Source: JAFEDN01 sp963712715 (GTDB lineage Bacteria; Pseudomonadota; Gammaproteobacteria; Coxiellales; Coxiellaceae). From it: 64,000 nucleotides of DNA. Positions within the stretch are counted from its first letter, which is position 1. Every line of letters begins with the position of its first letter. The notes under the pieces are model-generated. The model searched no databases and was not told the origin of the DNA. It was given only the letters and a program-made list of their open reading frames with translations. Below, one piece after another: positions 1 to 10,011 of the stretch. The DNA is taken from assembly GCA_963712715.1 (NCBI GenBank), contig CAVQJI010000042.1:62001-126000 (forward strand). Reading direction: 5' to 3'. The position numbers and the translations under genes were made by a program.

Positions 1-943
1 AAACAGGACTGTATATCTGGCATTCGCCGACGCAATTCCGCATGAACACCTGCCCAAGGGCTTCAGTGCTTCCCAGGGGCAAAATCAAAACGGCGCGCAG
101 ATGATTTTCAAACTGACTGGTTTGCGCGCCTTCAATAGTCCAGTGGCCAGAATTATGTACTCGGGGCGCCATTTCGTTCACCAGCAATCGCTGTCCGTCA
201 TAGAAAAATTCGATGGCCAGTACTCCCACATAATCCAGAGTTTCGAGAACCTGCGTCGCGACACTTTGTGCCTGGTGCACAAGCGCGTCATTATGAAGCG
301 GCGCTTCTGATGAACGGAGGATACCGTGCCGGTGTTCGTTGCGAGTCAGCGGATAAAAACGGATGTCTCCCTGTTTATTGCGGACCGAAATTAATGACGT
401 TTCAAATTCAAACCGGATAAATTCCTCGAGAATCAATTCCTGATTTTGCAAATTGTTCCAGCTTTCGCTGATATCTGAGAAGGTTTTGAGGAGGCGCTGA
501 CCTTTGCCGTCATATCCCATGCGCCGGGTTTTTAGCATCGAAGGCAGGCCCGCCTGAATCACGGCCTCTGAAAGTTCAGACTCTGAGCCAATTGGGAAGA
601 AACCAGGAGTCGGAATTTGCAACGACTTGAAAAAAGTTTTTTCATGCAGACGATCCTGAGCGATCCGCAAAGTTTCCAGGGAAGGATAAAGAGGTCGCTC
701 TTTCGCCACTTTCCCAGCGCATGACAGCGGAATATTCTCAGTCTCATAAGTGACAACATCCACTGCGCTCTGAAATCGGTGCAATGCGGATTCGTCAGTG
801 AATTCGGCAGTGATCACTTTTGTCACATCCTTTGCACAGGCTTCCGGGTTGGGATCGATGCAAATCGTGTGTATTCCTAAAGGGTCAGCCGCTAGCGCCA
901 GCATTCGCGCCAGCTGTCCTCCTCCGAGAATGCCCAATTTCAT
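1..943 (-). CDS. purK: PurK, N5-carboxyaminoimidazole ribonucleotide synthase (C-terminus off window)
   Basis: ATP-grasp enzyme of de novo purine synthesis that carboxylates AIR with bicarbonate and ATP, giving N5-CAIR for PurE. The protein opens with the typical MKLGILGGGQLARML nucleotide-fold start and carries the ATP-grasp glycine loop RRMGYDGKGQ at about residues 141-149. About 314 codons are present and the frame is open throughout; the remaining 40-50 residues lie beyond base 1. The ATG (941-943) overlaps the purE stop in an ATGA junction, so translation is probably coupled. It is the last of three leftward genes queC-purE-purK. Confidence 0.95.
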   Translation of the reverse strand, partial: MKLGILGGGQLARMLALAADPLGIHTICIDPNPEACAKDVTKVITAEFTDESALHRFQSAVDVVTYETENIPLSCAGKVAKERPLYPSLETLRIAQDRLHEKTFFKSLQIPTPGFFPIGSESELSEAVIQAGLPSMLKTRRMGYDGKGQRLLKTFSDISESWNNLQNQELILEEFIRFEFETSLISVRNKQGDIRFYPLTRNEHRHGILRSSEAPLHNDALVHQAQSVATQVLETLDYVGVLAIEFFYDGQRLLVNEMAPRVHNSGHWTIEGAQTSQFENHLRAVLILPLGSTEALGQVFMRNCVGECQIYSPV

Positions 944-1434
944 TCACTCTCCGGATGGGGATTTTCGAGAATTTTTTGTGTTTGCCGTTCCCGGTATTGT
1001 TTCAATTCAGTCTGAATAGCAGGATATTTGTTGCCCAGAATCGCTGCCGCCAGCAGCGCGGCATTGATCGCCCCGGCTTTACCGATCGCCAGCGTGCCGA
1101 CAGGAATACCTGCCGGCATTTGTACAATCGAGAGTAGGGAATCGATTCCTGCCAGGGGGTTAGAGATCATCGGAACTCCTAATATGGGTAGTAAAGTTTT
1201 AGCGGCGAGCATTCCTGGGAGATGCGCCGCGCCTCCGGCGCCTGCGATGATAATTTCTAAACCGCGATCCTGAGCCTGCTCGGCATAATGGAAAAGTTTA
1301 TCCGGCGTGCGATGCGCGGAAACAATTTCCGCATCAAAGCCAATCTGTAAAACTTCCAGAGTTTCGGCGGTATGGGTGAGAATTTGCCAGTCAGACTGAG
1401 AACCCATCACAACGCCTACTAAAATTTTCTTCAT
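940..1434 (-). CDS. purE: PurE, N5-carboxyaminoimidazole ribonucleotide mutase
   Basis: Class I PurE, 164 residues, converts N5-CAIR made by PurK to 4-carboxy-AIR. The family signature is clear: VGVVMGSQSDW at residues 6-16 (nucleotide loop), SAHRTPDKL at about 40 and the glycine-rich IIAGAGGAAHLPGM loop at about 62-75 that holds the catalytic histidine. Length is normal for a bacterial class I PurE. The start ATG overlaps the stop of queC and its own stop overlaps the purK start, both by 4 bases, so the three genes are a tightly coupled operon. Confidence 0.97.
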   Translation of the reverse strand: MKKILVGVVMGSQSDWQILTHTAETLEVLQIGFDAEIVSAHRTPDKLFHYAEQAQDRGLEIIIAGAGGAAHLPGMLAAKTLLPILGVPMISNPLAGIDSLLSIVQMPAGIPVGTLAIGKAGAINAALLAAAILGNKYPAIQTELKQYRERQTQKILENPHPESE

Positions 1435-2135
1435 AAGGTCTCCGCGATATTCGGTTGATAGGGCATGGAAAAATCAGGATATTCAGCCATAAACTGCCGA
1501 ATGCCGTCGTTACGTAAACGGCAGGCCAGACAGAGTTGACAGCCATACTCAGGAATTCCTTCGTAACAGGTAATGGTTTCCTGAAGAAGATATTCTAAAA
1601 TCCCTAATTGTTTGCCGATGACCAGGGTTTCTTTTTTAGTGAGTTTAATCAGAGGAGTGCGTATTTCAAACCCGGGATCGTCAAAGTCCAGTCTTAAAAT
1701 ATTTTCTATTAAATTCATATAGGCTCTGCTGCAATCACGATACCCGGACAGGACAGCGTCTACTTCTATGACGCCCAAATAAAGACAGGACGCGCCTAAA
1801 TGATAAGCGTGGATGCCGCCGATATGGGCCATCAATCCGTTGCGGGCAATCACCATGGTATTGGCCGGTTGATGGTGAATGGTAAGGTGATGATGGGTTA
1901 AGGCATTTTCCGTCACTTCAGAGAGATAATCCAGGCGCAACTCGGTGTGCTCAACCCCCCAGTCGTGACAGATCCTTTCCGCCTGCGCCAGTTCGGGACT
2001 GTGGCGTTGCCCGTAACGAAACGACAGGCTTAATACATTTTCCCGTCCAAATTCCTCGATAGCGAGGGCTAAACAAAGGGAAGAATCCATCCCGCCGGAA
2101 TGAACAACGACGGCTTTTTTGAGATTTTTTTTCAT
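1431..2135 (-). CDS. queC: QueC-like 7-cyano-7-deazaguanine synthase
   Basis: PP-loop ATP-dependent ligase that turns 7-carboxy-7-deazaguanine into preQ0, a precursor of queuosine in tRNA. Seen: the PP-loop SGGMDSS at residues 13-19, the RNGLMAHIG segment near 98, GYRDCSRAY near 131, and a C-terminal zinc site CYEGIPEYGCQLCLACRLR with four cysteines. Length of 234 residues fits QueC. Some positions differ from the textbook motif (family members usually have VPGRN where this has VIARN), so it may be a divergent member. First gene of the operon with purE and purK; no other queuosine gene is in view. Confidence 0.85.
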   Translation of the reverse strand: MKKNLKKAVVVHSGGMDSSLCLALAIEEFGRENVLSLSFRYGQRHSPELAQAERICHDWGVEHTELRLDYLSEVTENALTHHHLTIHHQPANTMVIARNGLMAHIGGIHAYHLGASCLYLGVIEVDAVLSGYRDCSRAYMNLIENILRLDFDDPGFEIRTPLIKLTKKETLVIGKQLGILEYLLQETITCYEGIPEYGCQLCLACRLRNDGIRQFMAEYPDFSMPYQPNIAETL

Positions 2136-2226
2136 ATTTAAGGTTGCGTTAATGAAACGTTAAGATTTTTTTAATATCAAACGGTTATCTTAAACCCTAA
2201 GAGCATTATATTGAGGAGAATTGACA

Positions 2227-2439
2227 ATGACAACTACTAACCGAATGAACAATTTTAAACGCTTGGCTGAACGTCTTTCCCAGGGTGAAAAATTATTAAC
2301 GACTCGGGAAAAAACAGCCATGATGAATCAAGGATTGTGCGCCAGCTCTGTGCAGGATTTGCTGTCCGCCGGTCAGCCGCGATTTTCAGCCATTCAGCTA
2401 GTTCCCACGACGATTGGAAAAAAACGGTTTTCAAATTAG
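2227..2439 (+). CDS. Small hypothetical protein (70 aa)
   Basis: Not recognised. A GAGGAG ribosome-binding site at 2213-2218 sits 8 bases before the ATG at 2227, which decides the start over the in-frame TTG at 2221. The protein begins MTTTNRMNNFKRLAERLSQGE and is predicted mostly helical, basic and soluble, with no signal peptide. It is divergent from queC, with about 90 bases between them, and is followed 25 bases after its stop by a short palindromic repeat. It could be a full small gene or the surviving front of a longer one. Confidence 0.5.
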   Translation: MTTTNRMNNFKRLAERLSQGEKLLTTREKTAMMNQGLCASSVQDLLSAGQPRFSAIQLVPTTIGKKRFSN

Positions 2440-2464
2440 AGCCTGTGGATAACACCCTGAAGAC

Positions 2465-2529
2465 TGTCATTGCGAACGCGAGTGAAGCAATCCAGTACAG
2501 AGCGTTGTCCGACGTGTTCGCAATGACGA
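2465..2529. repeat. Palindromic repeat, family A (TCATTGCGA type), shortened copy
   Basis: Begins TGTCATTGCGAACGCGAG and ends TTCGCAATGACG, so the ends are inverted repeats. The middle (CCAGTACAGAGCGTTGTCCG) matches in the opposite orientation the loop of the copy at 26209-26295 and resembles that at 52492-52582. The right arm is shorter than in those copies. Lies between the small ORF and the 3' end of the coiled-coil gene. Confidence 0.75.
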
Positions 2530-2562
2530 AAGCTTTGCGTAAAATAGATTTGTCAGCAAACC

Positions 2563-5520
2563 CTAAAAGCCACAGACTTGATCATCGCTCTCTGGATCGA
2601 GCGGAGAAAATGAGGGAACGTAAGTGGGGGTGAGCCCTGGGGTGAACTGAAAATTGGCACTCCAGGGTCTGAGTTCCTGCTGAAAGGAAATCTCCTGATG
2701 CCTCTGAGTTGGAGGCGGAGATTGTTCATCAGCTTCCCCGGCCTTTATTTTCAGGCGGGCTATTTCCTCATGGAGCGATAAAAATTGCTTAGTCTTCGCT
2801 CGATCATCGGCTTTTTTTTCTGCTTCGTATTTCCGGATAATAAGATCTTTCTCCGCTTCGTTTGAATTCAGGACCTGATCATGTTTTTGCCGCATCTGTA
2901 AATTATCCTGCTTCTGCTTTCTCAGCTCTACCGTCAGGATTTCCAGTTTTCTCTGCAGTTCAGTCTTATCAAGAGTTAAACTGTGACAAATAAACCGGAG
3001 ATCGTTATGCACTTCCCCTCCTTTTTTTATTTCATTTTTTAACTCCGAGATGATCTGTTCATTTAGCCGTGCCTGCGTAGCATATTCCGTTTGTTGCGCC
3101 AACAACTGTTTTTCAGCTTTTGATAAATCCTGTTCCAGTTGAAGAATTTTTTGTTCTGATGTCTGAATTTTTTTATTCAAATCTTCAATTTGGCTTACCG
3201 CGGTATCGTATTTTTTACTGTTTTTAGTGAGGGAAAGATTTAAAGACCGTACCTCTGTTTTTAAAGAGTTATTTTTGTCTGTTAGGAGCTGAAGTTCAGC
3301 TTTTTTTTGATGGATTTCCTGCTGCAGCTTTTCGACCAAAGGAGAGTTTCCTTCGGCGAGAATTTTTGGCGTTTTTAAAGCAGTTTCCTTGACTTTTTGT
3401 TCCTGTTGTTTAAAGTCATTTCTCTTCTCTTCATGCAGGAAGCGCTCAGTACAGGTTTGGATGACCGGATATTTATTTAAAAGTTCCTGAAATCTGGAAA
3501 TATCCGCATGATTATACAATTCCTGCAGGAAGAAAACTTTTCCAGCCTGGAGCAGCCAGTTTAGCAATTTGATGTCAAGGTTCTTTAATGCTTCAGCCGC
3601 CGTAATGATTTTGTTTAGCTTCGTCAGAATGGATAAACATTCTTCCATTGACGGCAAAGCAGCTTTGGATTTTTCATAGCTTAAAACAATTCGATTTAAA
3701 TTCAGTACAATTTCTTCGGTCCCTTTACATACGAGTTGGGATTTTATTGAATCGGAGCCCTTCAGGCAGAGAAAAAAACTGGATACAATCAGAATTTGAT
3801 TAACGGTTTCAGTCATTCTGTCCGGATTTTTTTCATGAATATAAATTATTTTACGTGCAAGGGATGTGATGACAGGAATAAATTTATCCTGCATTTGAGG
3901 AGTTTTCAAATGATTGAATTTGTGTATATACGATTCGCAGGTTCCGAAAATTAAAAGTTGGTGTTCTCTGTGACGTAGAGGATCACAACTATCGACTGTC
4001 AATTTTACCGCCAACGCCGTCATTTTTTCAATATCCGGAATTGTTCGGGATAGTAATTCACGCGTTTTTAAAAAATAACACTGGAACTGAAAGTATTGAA
4101 CCTTCGGGTCCTCTAAAAATAATAAAAGTATTTCATCGATGCAATCCAGTAAATCTAACTTAAACTGAAATTCATCGTATTGAGGCATATTATTCAGAAA
4201 GGAAATAATCTGGAGAAAAAAGACAGGAATTTTTCTGACTATCTCCGGGTGACCCAGCCCCTGTGGAAAGTTGCTGATAGATTTACTTAGTATGGCTAAA
4301 GTGTCCAGTAATGATGATGACCCCGGAAAAGATTTTTCATCCTTGTTTTTTTGATGAATTTTGTGTAATTTTTTTTGACATTCAGTGATGTTGTCTATAA
4401 TTCGAGGTCTGAGCGTGGAAAATTTTTTATGGTCAAAGTCCATTGGGGGGCCGAACCGTAATTTCTGGTCTGAACAGATATGTGGTTCTGTTTGAAACCA
4501 GCTAACATTGACCGGTAACCAATGACCTGGGGGGTAAATATTTTCGAAGTAAACTGTTCTACGGCCTCAATCAGTAAGACAGGTAACCGGATGGATTCGT
4601 CCACCTCCGGAGGAGTATCGATAAATTTGACAATTAACTCCAGTGATTTCATACACTGGTTTTCCGATGCCGTCGTTGATTTATTGGCGGCGATCAGTTT
4701 TTGCAGGCGTAAAATTAAGTCCTCCACATTTTGATGGTCTTTTTGACAAAAGATGGCGACTTCAAGAACATTTTGTACGATATTGCTATAAGTATTACTA
4801 TCAGGTTTGAAAAACTGGTGAAACATGCTCATCATTTCCCGGGAAAAATTCAGGAATATTTCCTGAAATTGCTCCTTTTGTGGAATTTTTCGAAGGTTAA
4901 TAATATTTCGACAACTTAAAGACAGTATGTCTAACACATAAATTTTTTCTAATTGATGCATATTATCATCACTGTTAAACCGCAATACATTATTAAGCGC
5001 AAGAATTGCCGCCTCTGTATCTATGTTTTCTTGCGAAAAAAAATAAAGGGCCTGGTAATATTTCGATCGTAGCTGACAGGGATATAAGGTAATGGGTTTA
5101 TCCAGTAAATCATATATTTTATCAATCAGAGCAAATAATCGGCTTTCCAGTTTAAAAAGAGGTTCTAAACGGGGATGATCCGCATATAAATCCGCCAGGC
5201 CTGTAAAAGAAATTAAAGATACTGGATGAGTATTCAGGGATCAGCTTGTTCTCCAGAGGTTTTTGCTGCCAAATTTGGCAGGTTTTTTCTATCTCCGTAC
5301 TCATCACATAAAGTTTTTCCAACTCCAGACTGCGCTCAGACTGTTTGTTTTTTTTGGATTTGTGTAATTTTTTGGAATTTTTTTTTAATTTCAGAATTGT
5401 TTGAAAGTGATGGGTAATATCCAGAATTTCCGGTGTTAATTTTAAAAGCTCTGTCTGGGCATTCTCTTGCTGGCCGGCTGTTAATATTAATGAAGAGTGA
5501 ATTTTGTATTCTAATTTCAT
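2563..5520 (-). pseudogene. Long coiled-coil protein, two frameshifts; possible secreted effector
   Basis: One gene of about 986 codons is visible as three overlapping pieces: 5520-about 5228, about 5228-4395 and 4443-2563. The first break is near 5228 (one extra base restores the reading IPEYSPVSLISF), the second is in a run of six G at 4445-4450, where one more base joins the parts. Residues beyond about 680 form a long heptad-rich coiled coil (Lys/Glu/Gln rich), followed by a proline-rich tail ending in DDQVCGF. The front half is alpha-helical with no recognised domain, signal peptide or membrane span. It lies 38 bases downstream of gyrB on the same strand. Coiled coils in a large orphan protein are common in Dot/Icm effectors; that role is inference only. 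Confidence 0.6.
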
Positions 5521-5558
5521 AATGGCATCCTTTTCATTTTAATGACTGATTTCGTCGG

Positions 5559-8032
5559 TTAGACGTCTATATTTTCAGCACTCAGGGCGTTATCTTCAAT
5601 AAACTGACGTCGAGGCTCTACCTGATCTCCCATCAGGGTAGTAAAAATTTCGTCCGCGGCCACGGCGTCGTGAATATTAACTTTCAGGAGACGGCGTGAT
5701 TTGCGGATCCATGGTGGTATCCCACAATTGGTCAGGGTTCATTTCACCTAACCCTTTATATCGAGAAATCACCAGACCTTTTTTTGCCTCGTCCATCAGC
5801 CAGGCATAAATTTCGTTAAAATCACCAGAGGAATAACGTTTTTCACCGCGTTCAACGAATGCATCTTTTTCCAATAAACCAAGAATTTCTTGCCGGGATT
5901 CAATAATAAATTTATAATCCTGAGAATTCAGAATATCATTTTTTAATAAATACTCTTTGCCAAAACCATGATTTTTGACAATGATTTTCGGATAAAAATA
6001 TTTTTTTTCGTCATCAGCGACTATGTCGGTGTGGTAGACCACACCGGGTTCGAGTGGGCAGTTTTTTATATAATTCTGTAAAGACTCAAGCCAGGATTGC
6101 ACTTCGGCTCTCATTGCTTAATTGCGCGCTGGAAAGCGGAGGGATGACGAGCATCGCCTCTAACGCTAATTTTGGAAAATGGCGCGATAATCTCCCCTGG
6201 CTGCGCAGTGCGCGGCGGTAGTGTTGTGCAAGAGTTTCCAAGGCGTTATTGGCAATACCCGGCGCATGCGCGTTAGGATGTAATTTTGTGCCGTCGAGAG
6301 CGATTTGCAGCAGGTAATTATCCATTGCCTCGTCGTCTTTCAGGTATTGTTCCTGTTTGCCGCGTTTAACTTTGTATAGCGGTGGTTGAGCGATATATAT
6401 ATGACCGCGCTGTATAAGTTCAGGCATTTGCCGGTAGAAAAAAGTGAGCAACAATGTGCGTATATGTGAACCATCGACGTCGGCGTCGGTCATAATGATG
6501 ATACGGTGATAGCGAATTTTATCGGGATTATATTCTTCCCGGCCAATGCCACAACCCAGGGCGGTAATCAATGTGCCCACTTCGGCAGAACCCAGCATTT
6601 TATCAAACCGGGCTTTTTCGACGTTAAGAATTTTACCTTTCAGTGGCAGAATCGCCTGATTACGGCGATCGCGCGCCTGTTTGGCGGAGCCGCCGGCAGA
6701 ATCACCTTCGACGAGGAATAATTCGCAGAGGGAAGGATCTTTTTCCTGGCAATCGGCTAATTTGCCCGGTAACCCCGCAATATCCAGTACATTTTTCCGG
6801 CGGGTCATGTCGCGGGCTTTGCGCGCGGCTTCGCGGGCGCGTGCGGCATCCAGCATCTTCATGACGATGGCTTTGGCTTGGGCGGGGTTTTCCAGTAAAA
6901 ACTCCTGAAGTTTCGCAGCTACGCACGATTCCACCACGGGTTTAACTTCGGATGACACCAGCTTATCTTTGGTTTGCGAGGAAAATTTGGGGTCTGGCAC
7001 TTTTACGGATAGAACCGCCGTCAAACCTTCGCGGGCATCGTCACCGGTGGTGGAGATTTTATCTTTTTTAGTGAAACCCTCGGCTTCGATATAACTATTA
7101 AGGGTGCGGGTGAGGGCGCCGCGCAATCCCGCGAGGTGTGTGCCGCCATCGCGTTGCGGAATATTATTGGTAAAGCAAAACATGGTTTCTATAAAACTAT
7201 CATTCCACTGTAAGGCCAGTTCGACCACAATGTCGTCTTTTTCCTGAGAAAAATAAATGACGTCGGGGTGGATGGGGGTTTTATTGCGATTCAGATGTTG
7301 CACAAAGGCCTTGATGCCGCCTTCGTATTCAAAAACGTCTTTTTTGGTGGTGGCTTCTTCCGTTAATTCAATTCTAACGCCCGAGTTTAAAAATGATAAT
7401 TCACGTAAACGTTTTGCGAGGATATCGTACTGAAATTCGATGTTGGTAAAAATAGTGGGGCTGGGCTTAAAACGGACTTCAGTGCCGGTTTCGCTGCTGG
7501 AGCCGGTGACGGCGAGGGGCGAGACGGGTTCTCCCAGCCGGTAGTGTTGCTCATAGACTTTGCCGTGCTGATAGATTTTGAGATACAAATCTTCCGACAG
7601 GGCGTTAACTACGGAAACGCCGACGCCGTGTAAACCCCCGGCGACTTTATAGGATTTCTTATCAAATTTACCGCCAGCGTGTAAAACTGTCATGATGACT
7701 TCAGCGGCAGAGCGGCCTTCTTCCTGGTGGATATCGGTGGGTATGCCGCGGCCATTATCGCGCACTGAAACAGAACCATCAGCATGAATGATGACGTTAA
7801 TTTTGGTGCAATACCCGGCGAGCGCCTCATCAATGGCGTTGTCGACAACCTCAAAAACCATGTGATGCAGTCCGGATCCGTCATCGGTATCACCGATGTA
7901 CATTCCGGGACGTTTACGTACGGCGTCGAGGCCTCTAAGGACCTGAATGCTCGAAGAATCGTAATGGTTATCTGTGGTTGATGCTTTATCCATGAGGTTG
8001 AAATTATATCCGATTTCCGAACAGAAAGCCAT
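5559..8032 (-). CDS. gyrB: DNA gyrase subunit B, with two single-base frameshifts
   Basis: ATPase subunit of gyrase. Present in order: GHKL ATPase (VLRGLDAVRKRPGMYIG, DNAIDEALAG, GGLHGVGVSVVNALS), transducer, TOPRIM with FLVEGDSAGGSAKQ and TDADVDGSHIRTLLLT, and the C-terminal KGLGEMNPDQLW and GDQVEPRRQFIEDNAL. The frame breaks twice: near 6104 (after AQLSNES; removing one base gives ESEVQSWLE) and at 5700-5702 (one T too many; removing it gives MDPQSRRLLKVN). After repair it is 823 residues, normal for a gammaproteobacterial GyrB. The start at 8032 has AGGA nine bases upstream; an inner ATG at 7993 lacks one. Essential, so the shifts may be sequence errors unless a second copy exists. Confidence 0.9.
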
Positions 8033-8139
8033 CTATTTATATCCTGCGCCCGGCAGAAATTACTTGTGTGGTGACAGGGTTTAATTTAAATTAAATTAGT
8101 CAAATTATGTTTGACCGGAGTTTTGTGATGGCCCGGAAA

Positions 8140-8168
8140 TTGACTTTTTATAATAAAATAGTCATAAT
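8140..8168 (+). promoter_or_regulatory. Sigma-70 type promoter of first DUF29 gene
   Basis: TTGACT at 8140-8145 and CATAAT at 8163-8168 with a 17-base spacer, 47 bases before the ATG. The same TTGACTTTTTATAATAAA block recurs before the second DUF29 gene with the same spacing, which supports function through duplication. Confidence 0.6.
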
Positions 8169-8215
8169 CAGGCTTCGAAATGGATTAAATACCAATCCTA
8201 AAAAAGGTGATTTAA

Positions 8216-8653
8216 ATGAACAGACATTCTCAATACGATAAAGATTTTTACGTCTGGACACTTGAAAGTGCGAGGCTTCTGCGACAGGGAAAGTTTAAAG
8301 AAGTTGATATTGAACACGTCGCCGAGGAACTGGAGAGCATGGGGAAGAGTGATAAGCGTGAATTGACCAGCAGGTTGATTGTTTTAATCGTCCATTTATT
8401 GAAATGGCAGCTCCAGCCTGAAAGACGCGGAAGTAGCTGGAGAAGAACTATTATTACACAGCGCACCAAAATTCCGCTTATTCTTAAGGACAGCCCCAGC
8501 CTGCATTGGGTTTTTGTCAGTCTCCTGGATGAGATTTATCAAACTGCCGTTGACGATGCCGCTGAGGAGACGCAACTCTCAAAACATATTTTTCCTGAAA
8601 ATTGTCCCTATTCGTTAGATCAATGCCTTGACCGTAATTTTTTCCCGAATTAA
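8216..8653 (+). CDS. DUF29 family protein, copy 1
   Basis: 145-residue cytosolic protein of the DUF29 family, function unknown. The family pattern is clear: YDKDFYVWTLESARLLRQGKF near the start, VAEELESMGKSDKREL, then LLKWQLQPERRGSSWRRTI, a SPSLHW segment and a CPYSLDQCL..FFP end. An AAGGTG site precedes the ATG. Copy 2 starts 160 bases after its stop and is clearly homologous, so this is a tandem duplication. Family members are often found in multiple copies in cyanobacteria and proteobacteria. Copy 1 has drifted more in the C-terminal third than copy 2. Confidence 0.85.
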   Translation: MNRHSQYDKDFYVWTLESARLLRQGKFKEVDIEHVAEELESMGKSDKRELTSRLIVLIVHLLKWQLQPERRGSSWRRTIITQRTKIPLILKDSPSLHWVFVSLLDEIYQTAVDDAAEETQLSKHIFPENCPYSLDQCLDRNFFPN

Positions 8654-8694
8654 GACTTGTTAGCCCGGGCGCTTTAATTTAAAGTAATTTGTGT

Positions 8695-8711
8695 TTGTAC
8701 GACTCGTACAA
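8695..8711. promoter_or_regulatory. 17-base perfect palindrome between the DUF29 copies
   Basis: TTGTACGACTCGTACAA: 8-base arms around one central base, 30 bases upstream of the -35 of the second DUF29 gene. Suits a dimeric repressor or activator site; no regulator gene is nearby and no matching site precedes copy 1. Confidence 0.4.
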
Positions 8712-8740
8712 CAACCAGTCTAAGGTGCGGCTGTGCCAGG

Positions 8741-8769
8741 TTGACTTTTTATAATAAATTCATCAAAAT
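8741..8769 (+). promoter_or_regulatory. Sigma-70 type promoter of second DUF29 gene / thi operon
   Basis: TTGACT at 8741-8746 and CAAAAT at 8764-8769, spacer 17, in the same block duplicated from 8140-8168. As the next gene thiZ overlaps the end of DUF29 copy 2, this promoter probably also drives the transporter. Confidence 0.5.
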
Positions 8770-8812
8770 CGGCCGTAAATGAATAAGTTTTTAAGTTCGG
8801 GAAAGACGCTTA

Positions 8813-9250
8813 ATGAATACACACTCAAAATATGATGAAGATTTTTATGCCTGGGCATTGCATAACGCGAAGCTTCTTCGACAGGGAAAGTTTAAGGAGA
8901 TAGATGTGAATAATATGGCTGAGGAAATAGAAAGTATGGGAAGCAGGGACAAACGGGAGCTGGTCAGCAGGATGGCTGTTTTAATTATGCATCTACTGAA
9001 ATGGCAATTCCAGACAGATAAGCGTTCTAATAGTTGGAAATATACCTTAAAGGATCAACGAAGTGAGATTATTGATTTGCTTGAAGAAAGTCCCAGCCTC
9101 AAACACGAATTGATGAGTAAGTTTAATCTTGTCTACGCAAAAGCTGTGGTAAAGGCGGTTGCTGAGACGGGTATTCCAAAGAAAAATTTCCCTCGAAAAA
9201 ATCCCTATTCATTAAAGCAATGCCTTGATGACGAATTCTTTCCCGAATAA
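8813..9250 (+). CDS. DUF29 family protein, copy 2
   Basis: 145 residues, same length as copy 1 and closely similar over the first 70 residues (YDEDFYAWALHNAKLLRQGKF, MAEEIESMGSRDKREL, LLKWQFQTDKRSNSWKYTL). The C-terminal CPY of copy 1 is NPY here. Function unknown. Its 3' end overlaps the start of the ABC transporter ATPase by 23 bases, so it is likely co-transcribed with the transporter, although no functional link between DUF29 and pyrimidine or thiamin uptake is known to me. Confidence 0.85.
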   Translation: MNTHSKYDEDFYAWALHNAKLLRQGKFKEIDVNNMAEEIESMGSRDKRELVSRMAVLIMHLLKWQFQTDKRSNSWKYTLKDQRSEIIDLLEESPSLKHELMSKFNLVYAKAVVKAVAETGIPKKNFPRKNPYSLKQCLDDEFFPE

Positions 9251-10001
9251 ATCTGTTCCGCCGGATATTTCGATTAACGAATTAACGCTGGAATACCGGC
9301 ATCATTTTCTGTTTAATCGATTGAGCCTGCAATTGCCGGCGGGCAGCTGGAATTGCCTTTTAGGCGCCAGCGGGGTGGGAAAAAGTACATTGTTGAAACT
9401 ACTGGCTGGGTTACCCACGGGAGCGGATCGGCCCATTTCCCCGGGAGTCATCACTACTTCAGATAATCAGCCGCTGGCGGGCCGGATTGCGTATATGGCG
9501 CAACAGGACCTGTTGATGCCTTGGCTGACGGTGATGGAGAATTGTTTAGTGGGTTATCGCCTGCGTGGGCAGACGGTGAGCGCCGTGGAGCGCGAGAAGG
9601 CATTGCTGCTGTTAAGCCGTGCCGGGCTGGAAAACGCTGTGAGATTGCGTCCGTCACAATTATCGGGCGGTATGCGTCAGCGCGTTGCTTTGGTACGAAC
9701 TTTACTGGAAGAACGCCCCATCGTGTTGATGGATGAACCCTTTTCGGCGCTGGATACGATCACCCGATTTAAGCTGCAGGATGTGGCGGCGGAATTGTTA
9801 ACGGGAAAAACCGTTTTATTGGTCACTCACGATCCCCTGGAAGCACTGCGCCTTGCCGACAGAATTTATGTGTTACGCGGTTCACCTGCCCGGTTGAGCG
9901 AAGTGTTGGCAATTCAGAATCCACGCCCGCGTTCACCCCAGGAGACCAATCTGTTGGAACGTCAGGGCGAATTATTAAGCCTGCTGGCTGGGACCGGGTA
10001 G
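9228..10001 (+). CDS. thiZ: ABC transporter ATP-binding protein (ThiZ-like)
   Basis: 257-residue nucleotide-binding subunit of the nitrate/sulfonate/taurine/HMP importer group. Walker A GASGVGKST at about 47-55, Q-loop MAQQDLLMPWLTV, signature QLSGGMRQR, Walker B VLMDEPFSALD, H-loop THDPLEA. It overlaps DUF29 copy 2; ATG 9228 is preferred over the TTG at 9225. The substrate is inferred from the adjacent binding protein, which is of the NMT1/THI5 type: probably a thiamin pyrimidine precursor. Followed after 10 bases by the permease gene. Confidence 0.85.
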   Translation: MTNSFPNKSVPPDISINELTLEYRHHFLFNRLSLQLPAGSWNCLLGASGVGKSTLLKLLAGLPTGADRPISPGVITTSDNQPLAGRIAYMAQQDLLMPWLTVMENCLVGYRLRGQTVSAVEREKALLLLSRAGLENAVRLRPSQLSGGMRQRVALVRTLLEERPIVLMDEPFSALDTITRFKLQDVAAELLTGKTVLLVTHDPLEALRLADRIYVLRGSPARLSEVLAIQNPRPRSPQETNLLERQGELLSLLAGTG

Positions 10002-10011
10002 AGAAACAGCC

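Noticed and set aside
559..759. Leftward 66-residue open frame inside purK
   Set aside because: It is an alternate frame of the intact purK coding sequence, which reads continuously from 943 past base 1.
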